A DNA stretch of 23,450 nt from Halobacteriales archaeon SW_5_68_122 (GCA_003022815.1 PXSL01000132.1:1-23450); one strand, 5' to 3'. Positions 7,604 to 18,294 are shown, counted from the first letter of the stretch. A program made the numbers and translations. Notes: a model not told the origin generated them from the letters alone.

Positions 7604-7723
7604 GATGCTCCGGGAGGAGAGTATTCAACCAGCTGTTAAGTACTTAGTGGCTGTATCGAAACAACTGCTCAGACGCCGTCCAATACCGGTTCTATTTTTA
7701 TTCGAAGACCACAGCGTGCCGGC

Positions 7724-7867
7724 TCAATCCTCGTCCACTTCGACGCTCTCTTGGACCCCGATGACGAGCTGCTGGACCTCGCGTATCTTTTTCGACTGTT
7801 CCTCGTCGACATCGCGGCGGAGTTCCTCCAGCCGCTCGTACACCGAATCGATGAGTTCATCCGACAT
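7724..7867 (-). CDS. Small acidic helical protein, 47 aa
   Basis: This short frame reads MSDELIDSVYERLEELRRDV at the start and ends ESVEVDED. It is rich in Glu, Asp and Leu with heptad-like spacing, so it is probably one or two helices forming a small coiled coil. Third positions are mostly G or C in the native frame, as in the real genes around it. I know no family name. It lies on the same strand as the coiled-coil gene, 120 nt upstream, and the gap contains A/T-rich stretches that may hold that gene's promoter. No convincing TATA box is seen before this gene. Confidence 0.6.
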   Translation of the reverse strand: MSDELIDSVYERLEELRRDVDEEQSKKIREVQQLVIGVQESVEVDED

Positions 7868-7988
7868 CTACGGACCCGGTTCTGACTGCCCTACGGCGGG
7901 AACCCACCTGAGCCTGATGGGTCGCATGTCCGGTGTTTTTTGTCACTTAGGCCGCTGCCCGATACGACGCTCCCGGCCGCCGGTAGCC

Positions 7989-7995
7989 CTTTTTG
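7989..7995 (+). promoter_or_regulatory. TATA-like box of the methyltransferase gene
   Basis: CTTTTTG centred about 26 nt before ATG 8018, the spacing of a leaderless transcript. Confidence 0.5.
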
Positions 7996-8017
7996 TGAAC
8001 GCCACGAGGGACCGCTC

Positions 8018-8674
8018 ATGACCGTCCCGGACGACGTCGAGGCGTTCGCCGAGGCCGTCGGGTCCCGGCCGGACGAGGTGATACGGGAGATGGACGAGCG
8101 GGCCGCCGAGACCGGGTTCCCGACCGTCGGGCCGGCCGTCGGCGGGTGGCTCCAGCAGTTAGCCGGCCTGGTCGGCGCCGAGCGGGTCTTCGAGTTCGGC
8201 TCCGGGTTTGGCTACTCGGCGTACTGGTTCGCTCGCGCCCTGCCCGACGACGGCGAAATCGTGCTGACCGAGATGGACGCTGACGAACTGGCCGACGCCC
8301 GCGAGAACATGGACCGCGGCGACTTCGGGGTCAAGGCGCAGTTCGAGTTGGGCGACGCCATAGAGACCGTCGAGGCCTACGACGGCCCGTTCGACGTGGT
8401 GCTCGTTGACAACGAGAAGGGCCGCTACGTCGAGGCGCTGGAGGCCGTCCGCGGGAAGCTCCCGGTCGGTGGCGTCGTCGTCGCCGACAACATGACCGCC
8501 GGGCCGTTCGAGTTCGAGGAGATACACCGGCTGGTAGTCGACGGCGAGGCGGGCGGCGGCGAGATGGCCCGCGGTGTCGCCGACTACCTCGAACACGTCG
8601 CCGAGGACGACGCCCTCAAGACGACGCTGTTACCGCTGGGGGAGGGACTCGCGGTCAGCCGACGGGTCGCATAG
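8018..8674 (+). CDS. SAM-dependent O-methyltransferase
   Basis: This 218-aa protein is of the class I O-methyltransferase family related to catechol and caffeoyl-CoA enzymes. The SAM-binding motif I is VFEFGSGFGYS (residues 57-67), followed by the acidic motif II region LTEMDADE. The metal or substrate-site segments are VVLVDNEKGRY (D131, N132) and VVVADNMTAG (D157, N158). The length fits the family and nothing seems missing. It would transfer a methyl group to a hydroxyl of a small molecule, but the substrate is not evident. ATG 8018 is preferred over longer in-frame starts because of the T-rich box 26 nt before it. The acyl-CoA synthetase gene follows 52 nt later on the same strand and may be co-transcribed, without implying a shared pathway. 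Confidence 0.88.
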   Translation: MTVPDDVEAFAEAVGSRPDEVIREMDERAAETGFPTVGPAVGGWLQQLAGLVGAERVFEFGSGFGYSAYWFARALPDDGEIVLTEMDADELADARENMDRGDFGVKAQFELGDAIETVEAYDGPFDVVLVDNEKGRYVEALEAVRGKLPVGGVVVADNMTAGPFEFEEIHRLVVDGEAGGGEMARGVADYLEHVAEDDALKTTLLPLGEGLAVSRRVA

Positions 8675-8726
8675 CCGTGCAGGACGGTGGCAAGAACCAA
8701 GTTCTGATTGCCCGTACGTACCGAGG

Positions 8727-10418
<1,692 letters not shown>

Positions 10419-10434
10419 TACTGGCTGCTGTGAT

Positions 10435-10540
10435 ACTGCCGGCCGTAACTGCGTGAAGCGGTCCCATCCGGAGGATGGCATTCCGGACGATGTCCAACCG
10501 AACATCGTCGAGGAGTCTAAAAAGAATTATAGCCGGCAGT
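10435..10540. repeat. Nested inverted repeats in the convergent intergenic gap
   Basis: The 196-nt gap between the acyl-CoA synthetase and MFS genes holds three perfect inverted repeats. A 9-bp outer pair, ACTGCCGGC (10435-10443) and GCCGGCAGT (10532-10540), encloses two hairpins. The first is CCATCC/GGATGG (10464-10478, 3-nt loop). The second is GACGATGT/ACATCGTC (10486-10509, 8-nt loop). Next to the inner 3' side is the tract TCTAAAAAGAATTATAG, which on the minus strand is T-rich and could terminate the MFS transcript. It may be a two-way terminator, a structured RNA, or a tiny miniature element. No target-site duplication is obvious. I see no coding sense in the gap. Confidence 0.5.
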
Positions 10541-10614
10541 GCGAGTCATTTCAATATCGACCGTATGAAGGCGTGCGGTCCCCCCATAAACAGTCACAGT
10601 AATCACCACGATAG

Positions 10615-11832
10615 CTACCCACCGGTCTCACCGGGGGTCCGGGCGACGGCGACGGACAGCCCCAGCGCGAGGCCGGCCGTCGCCGCGATACAGAGGAAGG
10701 CGCCCTCGACGCTCGCGGTGTCGATGACGTACCCGTACAGCGGCGGGGCGACGGCGCCGCCCGCGGAGATGCCGACGGTCATCAGCGCGAAGTTCTTGCC
10801 GACGTCGCGGCGCTCGGAGGCGACATCGGTCAGCGTCGCCCGCGCGGGCCGCGAGAGGTCGATGGTCGCCGCAAGCAGGAGCACAACGCCGACGGCGGCG
10901 ACGGCCGGTAGCAGCGCCGTCGAGAGCGCGCCGGCCGACAGGACCAGCGAGCCGTACCCCGCGAATAATAGCGGCAACGGGCCGACCCGGTCGCCGAGGT
11001 AGCCGCCGCCGAGCAGGACGACGGCGCCGACCACGAACATGGCGCTGGCGACGAGGCTTGCGGTCCCCGCCTCCAGTCCGTAGCCGGCATCCAGGACGGT
11101 CGCGGCGTAGGTGCGGACGCCCCAGGCGGCGGCGCTGTTGACGAACCACAGCGCCGTCAAGAGAACGATGAGCGGAGTGGTGGCCGTTCGGAGGTATGCG
11201 TGGAACCGCTCGCCGAGCGACCGGGCGTCGGCCGCCGACCCGGTCTCGTCGCGGGCCACCACACCGGCGCGGGCCACCTCGCGGGGGAGCCGCCACACGG
11301 CGAGGGCCGCAACGACGGTGTAACAGGCGCCGAGGGCGGCGATAGCGCCGAAGGCGGCCCGCCAGCCGTAGCCGAGTGCGACGGCCGCGAACGGGAGAGC
11401 AAGTCCGAGGGCGCCGGCGAAGCCATGGAGGCTGTAAGCTCGCGACCGGTAGGCGTCGGGGACCGTCGCGGAAATGAGCGGGTAGTGGGCAGGGTGGTGG
11501 CCGGCGACGCCCGCGCCCATCACCGCCGCGGCGACGAGCAGACCGCGGTAGGAGGAAGCGAGGGCGGCCAGCGCGGCACCGAGTGTGCCGACGGCCAGCG
11601 AGCCGACGAGGACGGCTCCGTGACTGTAGGTGTCGGAGACGTAGCCGAGCGGCAGCTGCCCGGCGGTGACAACGGCGTTGACGAGGCCGACGGCGAGGCC
11701 GAGCGCCGCAACCGGGACGCCGAACTCCGCGCCGAGGAGCGGGAAGGCAGGAGCGAATAATAGCAGATACGCGTGGTTGACGACGTGGGACCCGGAGACG
11801 AGAGCGACGACGAACGGCGCGTTGCGCGACAC
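10615..11832 (-). CDS. MFS transporter (fosmidomycin-resistance-like group)
   Basis: This 405-aa protein has twelve predicted membrane helices and the normal length of the major facilitator superfamily. The loop between helices 2 and 3 reads GYVSDTYSHGAV, a variant of motif A, and its second-half counterpart is GYLGDRVGP. The segment AGHHPAHYPLISATVPDAYRSRAYSLHG resembles the helix 4-5 region of Fsr-like carriers, which export drugs or small organic molecules. The substrate is unknown. The start is a GTG at 11832, supported by a TATA-like ATTAAG 26 nt upstream. The preceding 60-aa gene ends 33 nt upstream on the same strand, so the promoter sits at the end of that gene. The gene looks intact. 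Confidence 0.88.
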   Translation of the reverse strand: MSRNAPFVVALVSGSHVVNHAYLLLFAPAFPLLGAEFGVPVAALGLAVGLVNAVVTAGQLPLGYVSDTYSHGAVLVGSLAVGTLGAALAALASSYRGLLVAAAVMGAGVAGHHPAHYPLISATVPDAYRSRAYSLHGFAGALGLALPFAAVALGYGWRAAFGAIAALGACYTVVAALAVWRLPREVARAGVVARDETGSAADARSLGERFHAYLRTATTPLIVLLTALWFVNSAAAWGVRTYAATVLDAGYGLEAGTASLVASAMFVVGAVVLLGGGYLGDRVGPLPLLFAGYGSLVLSAGALSTALLPAVAAVGVVLLLAATIDLSRPARATLTDVASERRDVGKNFALMTVGISAGGAVAPPLYGYVIDTASVEGAFLCIAATAGLALGLSVAVARTPGETGG

Positions 11833-11855
11833 GGCAGGGGTTGGCCCCGCCGTGA

Positions 11856-11861
11856 CTTAAT
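11856..11861 (-). promoter_or_regulatory. TATA-like box of the MFS gene
   Basis: Read on the minus strand the box is ATTAAG, centred about 26-27 nt before the GTG at 11832. It supports the GTG as start of a leaderless transcript. Confidence 0.55.
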
Positions 11862-11865
11862 CCCG

Positions 11866-12048
11866 TTAGTCGGCGCCGACGCTGACGCGCCCGGACTCGA
11901 CGCCGGGGGAGGCGGCGGAGCCGCCGACGCGGTCAACCGCCTGCTGGAGGCGCTCTGCGGACACGCCGGCCTGTCTAGCTGCCGTCTCGAGGTCGAGTGT
12001 GCCTCCCCGGTATAGTGTCAGTGCCGTCTGCAACGCGTGCTGCTGCAT
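11866..12048 (-). CDS. Small HTH-like haloarchaeal protein, 60 aa
   Basis: This frame reads MQQHALQTALTLYRGGTLDL followed by ETAARQAGVSAERLQQAVDR. The middle looks like a short helix-turn-helix unit (a layer of helices with the turn AGVS). Such short proteins are widespread in haloarchaea, and I recall a DUF7317-type family of similar design, without known function. Start 12048 is chosen because an A/T tract, TATTATTAT on the minus strand, lies 27 nt upstream. An in-frame ATG at 12072 is an alternative that has another A/T tract before it. The MFS gene follows 33 nt downstream, so the protein could be its regulator, but that is only inference from position. Confidence 0.6.
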   Translation of the reverse strand: MQQHALQTALTLYRGGTLDLETAARQAGVSAERLQQAVDRVGGSAASPGVESGRVSVGAD

Positions 12049-12070
12049 GCGACCACCTGCGACACCGGAC

Positions 12071-12079
12071 ATAATAATA
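12071..12079 (-). promoter_or_regulatory. TATA box of the 60-aa gene
   Basis: ATAATAATA on the plus strand reads TATTATTAT on the minus strand, centred about 27 nt before the ATG at 12048. A second A/T tract near 12090 could serve the alternative start at 12072. Confidence 0.5.
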
Positions 12080-12181
12080 GTATCGAGAGATAATACGTCA
12101 ACCCGTGACCTAATATGTCCGGCCGCACGAAGGACTGTCATGCTAGGCGGCGTGGCAGGAACTGACGGGGCTTCCCAACCC

Positions 12182-12186
12182 TTTAG
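12182..12186 (+). promoter_or_regulatory. TATA-like box of the lrp-aminotransferase operon
   Basis: TTTAG after a C-rich stretch, centred about 27 nt before ATG 12211. It suggests a leaderless transcript for the Lrp gene and its overlapping partner. Confidence 0.5.
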
Positions 12187-12210
12187 TCCGCGCTACCGTC
12201 CTGTTATCCC

Positions 12211-12699
12211 ATGGACCACGCCGAGGAACTCCTTGAGTTACTGTGTGAGGACGCCCGCCACTCGACGGCCGACCTGGCTCGCCTGACTGACCTGAGCGCG
12301 GAGGAAGTAGAGGAAACCATCGCCGAACTGGAGGCCGAGGGGGTCATCCAGGGGTACACCGCCATCGTCGACTGGGACGCCGTCGGCGACGAGCGGATCC
12401 GGGCCCACGTCGAGTTGAACGTCACGCTGGACCGGGAGACCAGCTACCGGGACGTCGCCGAACGGCTGGCCGGCTTCCCGGAGGTCCGGGGGTTGCGGCT
12501 CGTCTCCGGCGACTACGACTTCGCCCTGGAGGTCGAGGGCGATTCCATGCGTGAGGTCTCGCGGTTCATCAGCGACAAGGTGGCGCCGCTGCCGGAGATC
12601 ACCCAGACGGTCACCCACTACATCATGGAGACCTACAAGCAGGGCGGCTACCGCTTCGACGACGGCGGCGACGACGACCGCTTGTCGGTCACGCCATGA
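12211..12699 (+). CDS. Lrp/AsnC-family transcription regulator
   Basis: This 162-aa protein has the two-part Lrp layout. An N-terminal HTH lies at about residues 1-50 (LCEDARHSTADLARLT and SAEEVEETIAELEAEGVIQGY). A RAM/AsnC ligand-binding domain follows at about residues 60-150, with the usual LVSGDYDFALEVEG stretch. The family binds DNA as octamers and senses amino acids. The gene overlaps the aminotransferase by 4 nt (ATGA at 12696-12699), so the two are translated together. It probably controls this operon, and perhaps itself, in response to an amino acid. Pairing of an Lrp regulator with this aminotransferase is, to my recollection, recurrent in haloarchaea. It appears complete. Confidence 0.9.
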   Translation: MDHAEELLELLCEDARHSTADLARLTDLSAEEVEETIAELEAEGVIQGYTAIVDWDAVGDERIRAHVELNVTLDRETSYRDVAERLAGFPEVRGLRLVSGDYDFALEVEGDSMREVSRFISDKVAPLPEITQTVTHYIMETYKQGGYRFDDGGDDDRLSVTP

Positions 12700-13838
12700 C
12701 GTTCACCCCCTCCGAGCGGGTCGCGTCGGTGCCACCCTCCGGTATCCGGCGGTTCTTCGAACTCGCGGAGGAGATGGACGACGTCATCTCGCTCGGCGTC
12801 GGCGAGCCGGACTTCTCGGCACCGTGGGCCGCCCGCGAGGCCGCCATCACCGCCCTCGAACGCGGGCAGACCTCCTACACCGCTAACCGCGGCAAGCGGG
12901 AACTCCGGGCGGCCATCGCCGAGGATGCCCGGCGGTGGAGCCTCGAGTACGACCCCGACGAGGAGGTGCTCGTCACCGCCGGCGCCAGCGAGGCCATCGA
13001 CGTCGCCTTCCGGGCACTGGTCGACCCCGGCGACACCGTCGCCGTCGCTCAGCCCTGTTATGTCTCCTACACCCCCGGCGTCACGTTCGCCGGCGGCGAG
13101 GTGCTGGACGTCCCCACCCGGGTCGAGGACGAGTTCAAACTGACGCCCGAGGTACTGGACGAGGCCGGCGCCGACGAGGCCGACCTGCTGGTGTACTGCT
13201 ACCCGAACAACCCGACCGGTGCGACGATGGACCGGTCGGAACTCGCGGCGGTCGCCGAGTTCTGCCGCGAGCACGACGTCGACATTCTCTCGGACGAGAT
13301 CTACGCCGACCTCACCTACGAGGGTGAGCACGTCTCCATCGCGGAGTTCGACGGCATGCGCGAGCGGACAGTCGTGTTCAACGGCTTCTCGAAGGCCTAC
13401 GCGATGACAGGCCTTCGATTGGGCTACGCGATGGGGCCGAGTGAGGTCATCACCGCAATGAACCGGGTGCACCAGTACACGATGCTGTCGGCGCCGACGA
13501 CCGCCCAGCACGCGGCCATCGAGGCGCTGAAGAACTGCCGGGCGGAGATCGAGGAGATGTGCGCCCAGTACGACCGCCGGCGGAACTTCGTGCTGTCGCG
13601 CTTCGAGGAGATGGGCATCGACTGCTTCGAGGCGACCGGGGCGTTCTACGTCTTCCCGGAGTGTCCGGGCGGGGACGCCGAGGCGTTCGCCGAGGACCTG
13701 CTGGAGGCGGAGTCAGTGGCGATGGTCCCGGGGACCGCCTTTGGCGCCGGCGCAGAGGGGCACCTCCGGGCCTCCTACGCGACCGGACTCGACGAACTGA
13801 AGATGGCAATGAACCGGCTGGAGCGATTCGTCTCGTGA
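12696..13838 (+). CDS. PLP-dependent class I/II aminotransferase
   Basis: This 380-aa fold-type I aminotransferase of the aspartate/aromatic group carries the expected residues. SLGVGEPDF starts the N-terminal arm. YPNNPTG provides N172 and DILSDEIYADL provides D200, which contacts the PLP ring nitrogen. K233 in NGFSKAYAMTGLRLGY is the Schiff-base lysine. The late HLRASYATG contains the arginine that binds the substrate carboxylate. It transfers an amino group between an amino acid and 2-oxoglutarate or another keto acid; aspartate, alanine or an aromatic amino acid are the likely donors. Translation is coupled to the upstream Lrp regulator. A T6 run begins 2 nt after the stop codon and probably ends the transcript. 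The gene is intact. Confidence 0.92.
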   Translation: MTFTPSERVASVPPSGIRRFFELAEEMDDVISLGVGEPDFSAPWAAREAAITALERGQTSYTANRGKRELRAAIAEDARRWSLEYDPDEEVLVTAGASEAIDVAFRALVDPGDTVAVAQPCYVSYTPGVTFAGGEVLDVPTRVEDEFKLTPEVLDEAGADEADLLVYCYPNNPTGATMDRSELAAVAEFCREHDVDILSDEIYADLTYEGEHVSIAEFDGMRERTVVFNGFSKAYAMTGLRLGYAMGPSEVITAMNRVHQYTMLSAPTTAQHAAIEALKNCRAEIEEMCAQYDRRRNFVLSRFEEMGIDCFEATGAFYVFPECPGGDAEAFAEDLLEAESVAMVPGTAFGAGAEGHLRASYATGLDELKMAMNRLERFVS

Positions 13839-13839
13839 A

Positions 13840-13845
13840 TTTTTT
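13840..13845 (+). terminator. T-run terminator after the aminotransferase
   Basis: Six consecutive T residues start 2 nt after the TGA of the aminotransferase. Poly-T tracts are the main signal for intrinsic termination in archaea, and this one lies in otherwise GC-rich DNA. Confidence 0.55.
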
Positions 13846-13925
13846 CCAGGAAGCTGTTTAGAACGGCTAATCCCCCGGAGTCGACCTCTCTCGCGGCCGT
13901 TTCAGGATTAGATACTGACTAAACC

Positions 13926-13931
13926 TTTTTT
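13926..13931 (+). promoter_or_regulatory. Candidate promoter element of the pilus operon
   Basis: A T6 run inside AAACCTTTTTTCAC lies 26-31 nt before the ATG at 13957. It supports 13957 over the upstream in-frame ATG at 13942, which would be only 14 nt from it. The sequence is not a classical TATA box. Confidence 0.4.
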
Positions 13932-13956
13932 CACGGCTGGAATGAACTTCGTACCA

Positions 13957-16295
13957 ATGGCTATCGATGACTCGGACGGCAAAGCGGCCGGTGGGGGGAA
14001 GCCGACGCCGGACTCCGAGATCGATGCGAGCACGGAGACGGCCGGTGGGGCAGCTGTCGGGGACGCGAAGTTCGATCTCGACTCGCTCAGGGCGGCCGCG
14101 GCGGAGGGACTCGATAGCGGCAACGTCCGTGAGCTGCTCGAGGGGGCCGGCGTCACGACCGAACGGTTGGCCGACACGGTCGACGAGCGAACCGTCCGCG
14201 TCAACCCGGAGCTGGATGAGGACGCCTTCTTCACCGCCGAGGACGGCGGGACGACGGTCGTCAACCGGTACGACCTCGAGCGGGCCGTTCCCCAGGAGAA
14301 GAAGGGTCACTTCCGGGAGGTCGAGCGCTACTGGGTGAACGAGCCCTACGCCTTCGTCATCATTCTCCACTCGGAGAAGGAGAACGAGAAGAAGTACTAC
14401 CTCATCGAACCGCACCTCTCACCAATCGAGGCGGACCTCAAGGACTTCCTCGCGAAGAAACTGAAGACCGCGATCAAGTACTCCAGCGACCAGGTGGTCG
14501 TTCAGGGCAGCGAGGACGCCCGGGCGGGCGTCATCGAGCGGGAGACCCACGAACTGCTGGAGCGGTACGACCTGTACGACGACGGCGCACGCCCCGACGA
14601 CGGCGGCGTTCTCGACGGACTCAAGAGCGTCGTCGGCTCCGAGGACAGCGGCCGCTCGGACGGCGCCGGACGGCTACAGGGCGCCGAGATCCGCCCGGAG
14701 CCGGAGGTGCTCGAGGAAGACCCCGACACGCTCACCGAGTACCAGATAGAGAAACTGCTGTACCTGCTGAAGCGGGACTTCATCGGCTTCGAGCGCATCG
14801 ACGGCATCAAACACGACATCAACATCGAGGACATCTCTACCACGGCGAGGAGGAACTGGACGGCTTCGTGGTGAAGCTCTCACAGCGGTCCGGGAAGGGC
14901 ATCTCCAAGCGGAACCCCCAGGTCGACGCGACGCTGCCCGACGGGTCGCGGTCCCAGCTGACCCTCGGACGGGAGGTGTCGGACCACGGCACCAACTACA
15001 CCATCCGGCAGTTCAAAGACGTCCCGTTCACGCCGGTCGACCTCGTCAACTGGAACACGTTCTCGCTGGAGGAGATGGCGTTCCTCTGGCTGTGCATCGA
15101 GAACCACAAGTCGCTCATCTTCGCCGGCGGTACGGCGTCCGGGAAGACGACGAGCCTGAACGCCGTCTCGCTTTTCATCCCCTCGAAGGCGAAGATCGTC
15201 TCCATCGAGGACACCCGGGAGGTCGAACTGCCACAGCGCAACTGGATTGCGAGCGTCACCCGACCCTCCTTCAGCGAGGGCGACAAGGGCGACGTCGACG
15301 AGTTCGACCTCCTCGAAGCGGCACTGCGACAGCGGCCGGAATACATCGTGATGGGCGAGATTCGTGGCGAGGAGGGCCGGACGCTGTTCCAGGTCATGTC
15401 GACGGGCCACACCACCCTGACGACGTTCCATGCCGACTCCGTCGGCGAGGTCATCAAACGGTTCACCACCGACCCGATCAACGTCTCGAAGACGATGTTT
15501 ACGGCGCTGGACCTCGTGTCCATCCAGACCCAGACCCGCGTACAGGGCAACAAGGTCCGCCGGAACAAGTCGCTGACCGAGATCAACCACTACGACCCCG
15601 AGAACGATGAGATCAACGTCCAGGACGTCTACCAGTGGCAGGCCGAGACCGACGAGTTCCTGAAAATGGGCGAGTCGAACACGCTCGACGAGATACAGTT
15701 CGACCGCGGGTGGACCCGCGAACGGCTGGAGCGGGAGATGCTGAGCCGACAGATAGTGCTGGCGTACCTCATCGAGAAGGGCCTCAACACCTACACCCAG
15801 GTGGCGGCGACACTGCAGGCGTTCATCAACGACCCCGAGTCCATCCTGGGGCTCATCGCCACCGATGGACTGGAGCGCTCGCTGGAGGACCTCCGGGAGA
15901 TGGAGTCGGTCAAGATCGACATCGACCCCGAGAAGGAGGCGATGGTGCCGCGCCCCTCGGCGGGCGAGGAGATGCTCGAGGAGACGGGCCGGATACTCGA
16001 GGACGCCGAGGAGATGCTCGAGGAGTACCGCGAGGAGCCGGTCGAGAAGGACATCACCGACGCCCTCGAGATAGACGAGGCCGACGACATCGAGCCGGAC
16101 GACGCCGACGAGCCCGAAGACACCGACGAGAAAGAGGACTTCGATTACAGCGGCTTCTCCTTCGAGGCCGGTGGCGGCCCCGAGGAAGGGGAGGCGACGA
16201 CCGACGGCGGCGAGGCGAGCCGAGCCTCGTCGGGCCAGCGGTCCGACAGCGGTGAGGCGAGCGACGAGTTCGGGTTCGACGGTGAGGAGACATGA
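13957..16295 (+). pseudogene. pilB: Type IV pilus assembly / secretion ATPase (PilB/GspE type), interrupted near 14836
   Basis: The first part encodes an acidic N-terminal region and the conserved VERYWVNEPYAFVIILHSEKEN stretch, and ends in GIKHDINIEDIS. The second part, in another frame, resumes at YHGEEELDGFVVKLSQRSGK and holds the motor domain. The Walker A motif GGTASGKTTS is at 15126-15155, and YIVMGEIRGEEG (from 15342) includes the Walker B region. Family members I know have about 20-25 residues between these parts (a CDGYNSPVFVYH-like stretch), so DNA appears missing as well as the frame being changed. The ATPase would drive pilin assembly through PilC. A long Glu/Asp-rich C-terminal tail follows the motor. 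The gene overlaps pilC by 4 nt. Conservation outside the break is excellent, so the break is very recent or an assembly error. Confidence 0.82.
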
Positions 16296-18292
16296 GCCTG
16301 GGGTCGGCGAGCACCGCGGACGCCGGCTCCGGGCGAAACCTGCTTGCTGACGTCTTCTATCCCCTGTACGTTCGCCTCTTCGACGAGGACAGCGACTTCG
16401 TCGCCAACGTGGAGTCGAAACTGGCCGAGGCGCGCATCCCGCAGACGGTCGAAATATACCTCTCGCGGGCGCTGGCGGTCGGCGTCATCGTCGGGGCGGC
16501 GCTGTGGCTCGTCGGGACGCTCCTCGGGTGGGCCGTCATCACGTTCGTCGTCACAGGACCGCCGACGTTCCTCGGGCTGCCGCTACCGGAGCAGTACCTG
16601 GGCGTCGTCAACAGCCTCAAGATACCGTTCATCGTGGTGTTCTCGGGGCTGCTGTTCGGCTCCATCGGCTTCGGCGCCGGCTTCGGCGGCATGATCGGAA
16701 AGCCGTACCTCGACGCCGGCGCTCGGAAGCGCGAAATAAACGTCCTGCTTTCGGACTCCGTCTCGTTCATGTACGCGCTGTCGGTCGGCGGCCTCAATCA
16801 GCTGGAGATACTGCAGGCGATGGCGAAGGCCGACGATACTTACGGCGAAGTAGCAAAAGAGTTTCAGTCAATCGTTCTCGAGACGGAGTACTTCGACACC
16901 GACTACCGGACGGCCATCCGGAACCAGGCTGTCCAGACGCCCTCCGGCGAGCTGAGCCAGTTCCTGACTGACATGCTGTCGATAATCAACTCCGGGGGTG
17001 ACATGGAGAAGTTCCTCGAGGACCAGAAGGAAAAGCACATGCGAACCTCGAAACAGGAGCAGAAACTCGTCTTGGAGACCCTAGAGCTGTTCGGCGAGAT
17101 GTACATGACGCTGTCGCTTTTCCCCCTGCTTCTCATCATCATTCTCGTCATCATGTCGATGCTCGGAGAGGCCCAGGACACACTGTTGTACGGAACAGTA
17201 TACGGGCTGATTCCGCTCATCGGGGTGGGCTTTCTCGTTCTCGTCTCGACGGTCGTCCAGGACGAGGTGGGCGACGGCTACCTCCGGGGCGAGGACGGCG
17301 AGGTCATCGGGGAATCCGACGCGATGTTCGACCTGGGACTGGCCGACGACTACGCCGGCGACCACGCGGTGTTCGACCGGGTGAAGTCCCGTGAGGGCGT
17401 CCACAAGACGGTGAGCGTCCTGAAGGCGCCGCACCTGTTCTTCCGGGACTACCCGATGGCGGTGCTGGCCATCACCGCGCCCATCTCGCTGGTGTTGCTC
17501 GCGTTCTCGGTGATAGCCGGCTTCGCCCCGACCTCGATGGACGGGATGGTCTCGGACCCGGTGCTCGGGACCTTCTTCTTGCTGTACCTGCCGCTGTACA
17601 TCAACCTCGTGCCGCTGACGGTGTTCCACGAGTGGAACGTCCGCTCGCGGAACTCCATCACGAACAAGCTCTCGGACAACCTCAGGAAGCTCTCCAGCAC
17701 CAACGACACCGGGATGACGCTGTTGGAGTCGTTGAACGTCGTTGCCGAAACGTCGTCGGGACGGCTCGCCGAGGAGTTCCGGACGATGTACGCGAAGGTC
17801 AACTACGGGACGAGCCTCAAGACGGCGCTGCGGGAGTTCAACAACGAGTATCACATCCCGCGACTGGCGCGGACGGTGAAGCTCATCACCAAGGCACAGG
17901 AGGCCTCCAGTCAGATCACCGAGGTGCTGTCGACGGCCGCACAGGCCTCCGAGAACCAGGACGACATCGAGCGGGACCGCAAGTCCCGCACCCGGATGCA
18001 GATGGTCATCATCATTATGACCTACGTGACGCTTTTGGGCGTGATGGCGCTGCTGAAGGTGGAGTTCCTCGAGACGATGGCCGGGCTGACCGAGCAGGCC
18101 TCCGACAGCGGGCAGTTCGGCGGCGGCCTCGATATCGATATGCTGACGATGCTATTCTTCCACGCCGTCACCCTGCAGGGCATCATTTCAGGGACTATCG
18201 CCGGGTACATCCGAGACGTGAGTCTGATGGCGGGGCTGAAGTTCATCGTCATCCTACCGACACTCGCGCTCGTGGTGTTCAGTATGATCTGA
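16292..18292 (+). CDS. pilC: Type IV pilus membrane platform protein (PilC/TadC/FlaJ type)
   Basis: This 666-aa polytopic protein has two copies of the type II secretion F domain. The first starts near LLSDSVSFMYALSVGGLNQL (about residue 150), and the second includes LSSTNDTGMTLLESLNVVAE (about residue 465). Membrane helices lie at the N-terminus, around residues 100-140, after each F domain, and at the C-terminus. The double-F layout is typical of archaeal PilC/FlaJ platforms, which sit in the membrane and couple the PilB motor to pilin insertion. The start overlaps the ATPase stop (ATGA at 16292-16295). The first pilin-like gene begins 2 nt after its stop. No break is seen, in contrast to its partner. 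Confidence 0.9.
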   Translation: MSLGSASTADAGSGRNLLADVFYPLYVRLFDEDSDFVANVESKLAEARIPQTVEIYLSRALAVGVIVGAALWLVGTLLGWAVITFVVTGPPTFLGLPLPEQYLGVVNSLKIPFIVVFSGLLFGSIGFGAGFGGMIGKPYLDAGARKREINVLLSDSVSFMYALSVGGLNQLEILQAMAKADDTYGEVAKEFQSIVLETEYFDTDYRTAIRNQAVQTPSGELSQFLTDMLSIINSGGDMEKFLEDQKEKHMRTSKQEQKLVLETLELFGEMYMTLSLFPLLLIIILVIMSMLGEAQDTLLYGTVYGLIPLIGVGFLVLVSTVVQDEVGDGYLRGEDGEVIGESDAMFDLGLADDYAGDHAVFDRVKSREGVHKTVSVLKAPHLFFRDYPMAVLAITAPISLVLLAFSVIAGFAPTSMDGMVSDPVLGTFFLLYLPLYINLVPLTVFHEWNVRSRNSITNKLSDNLRKLSSTNDTGMTLLESLNVVAETSSGRLAEEFRTMYAKVNYGTSLKTALREFNNEYHIPRLARTVKLITKAQEASSQITEVLSTAAQASENQDDIERDRKSRTRMQMVIIIMTYVTLLGVMALLKVEFLETMAGLTEQASDSGQFGGGLDIDMLTMLFFHAVTLQGIISGTIAGYIRDVSLMAGLKFIVILPTLALVVFSMI

Positions 18293-18294
18293 CC

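Noticed and set aside
7230..8021. Serine-rich plus-strand frame of 263 codons
   Set aside because: It is the antisense of the Glu/Arg-rich coiled coil; Ser/Arg runs are the expected mirror of that codon use.
10475..11002. Plus-strand frame of 175 codons starting in the gap after the acyl-CoA synthetase
   Set aside because: An A/T box lies before ATG 10565 in this frame, but the frame soon runs antisense to the MFS gene and its product is Ser/Ala/Arg-rich without motifs.
14825..14850. Programmed ribosomal frameshift in the pilus ATPase
   Set aside because: No slippery sequence is apparent and conserved residues are missing, not merely out of frame; unrelated genes in the window show the same defect.
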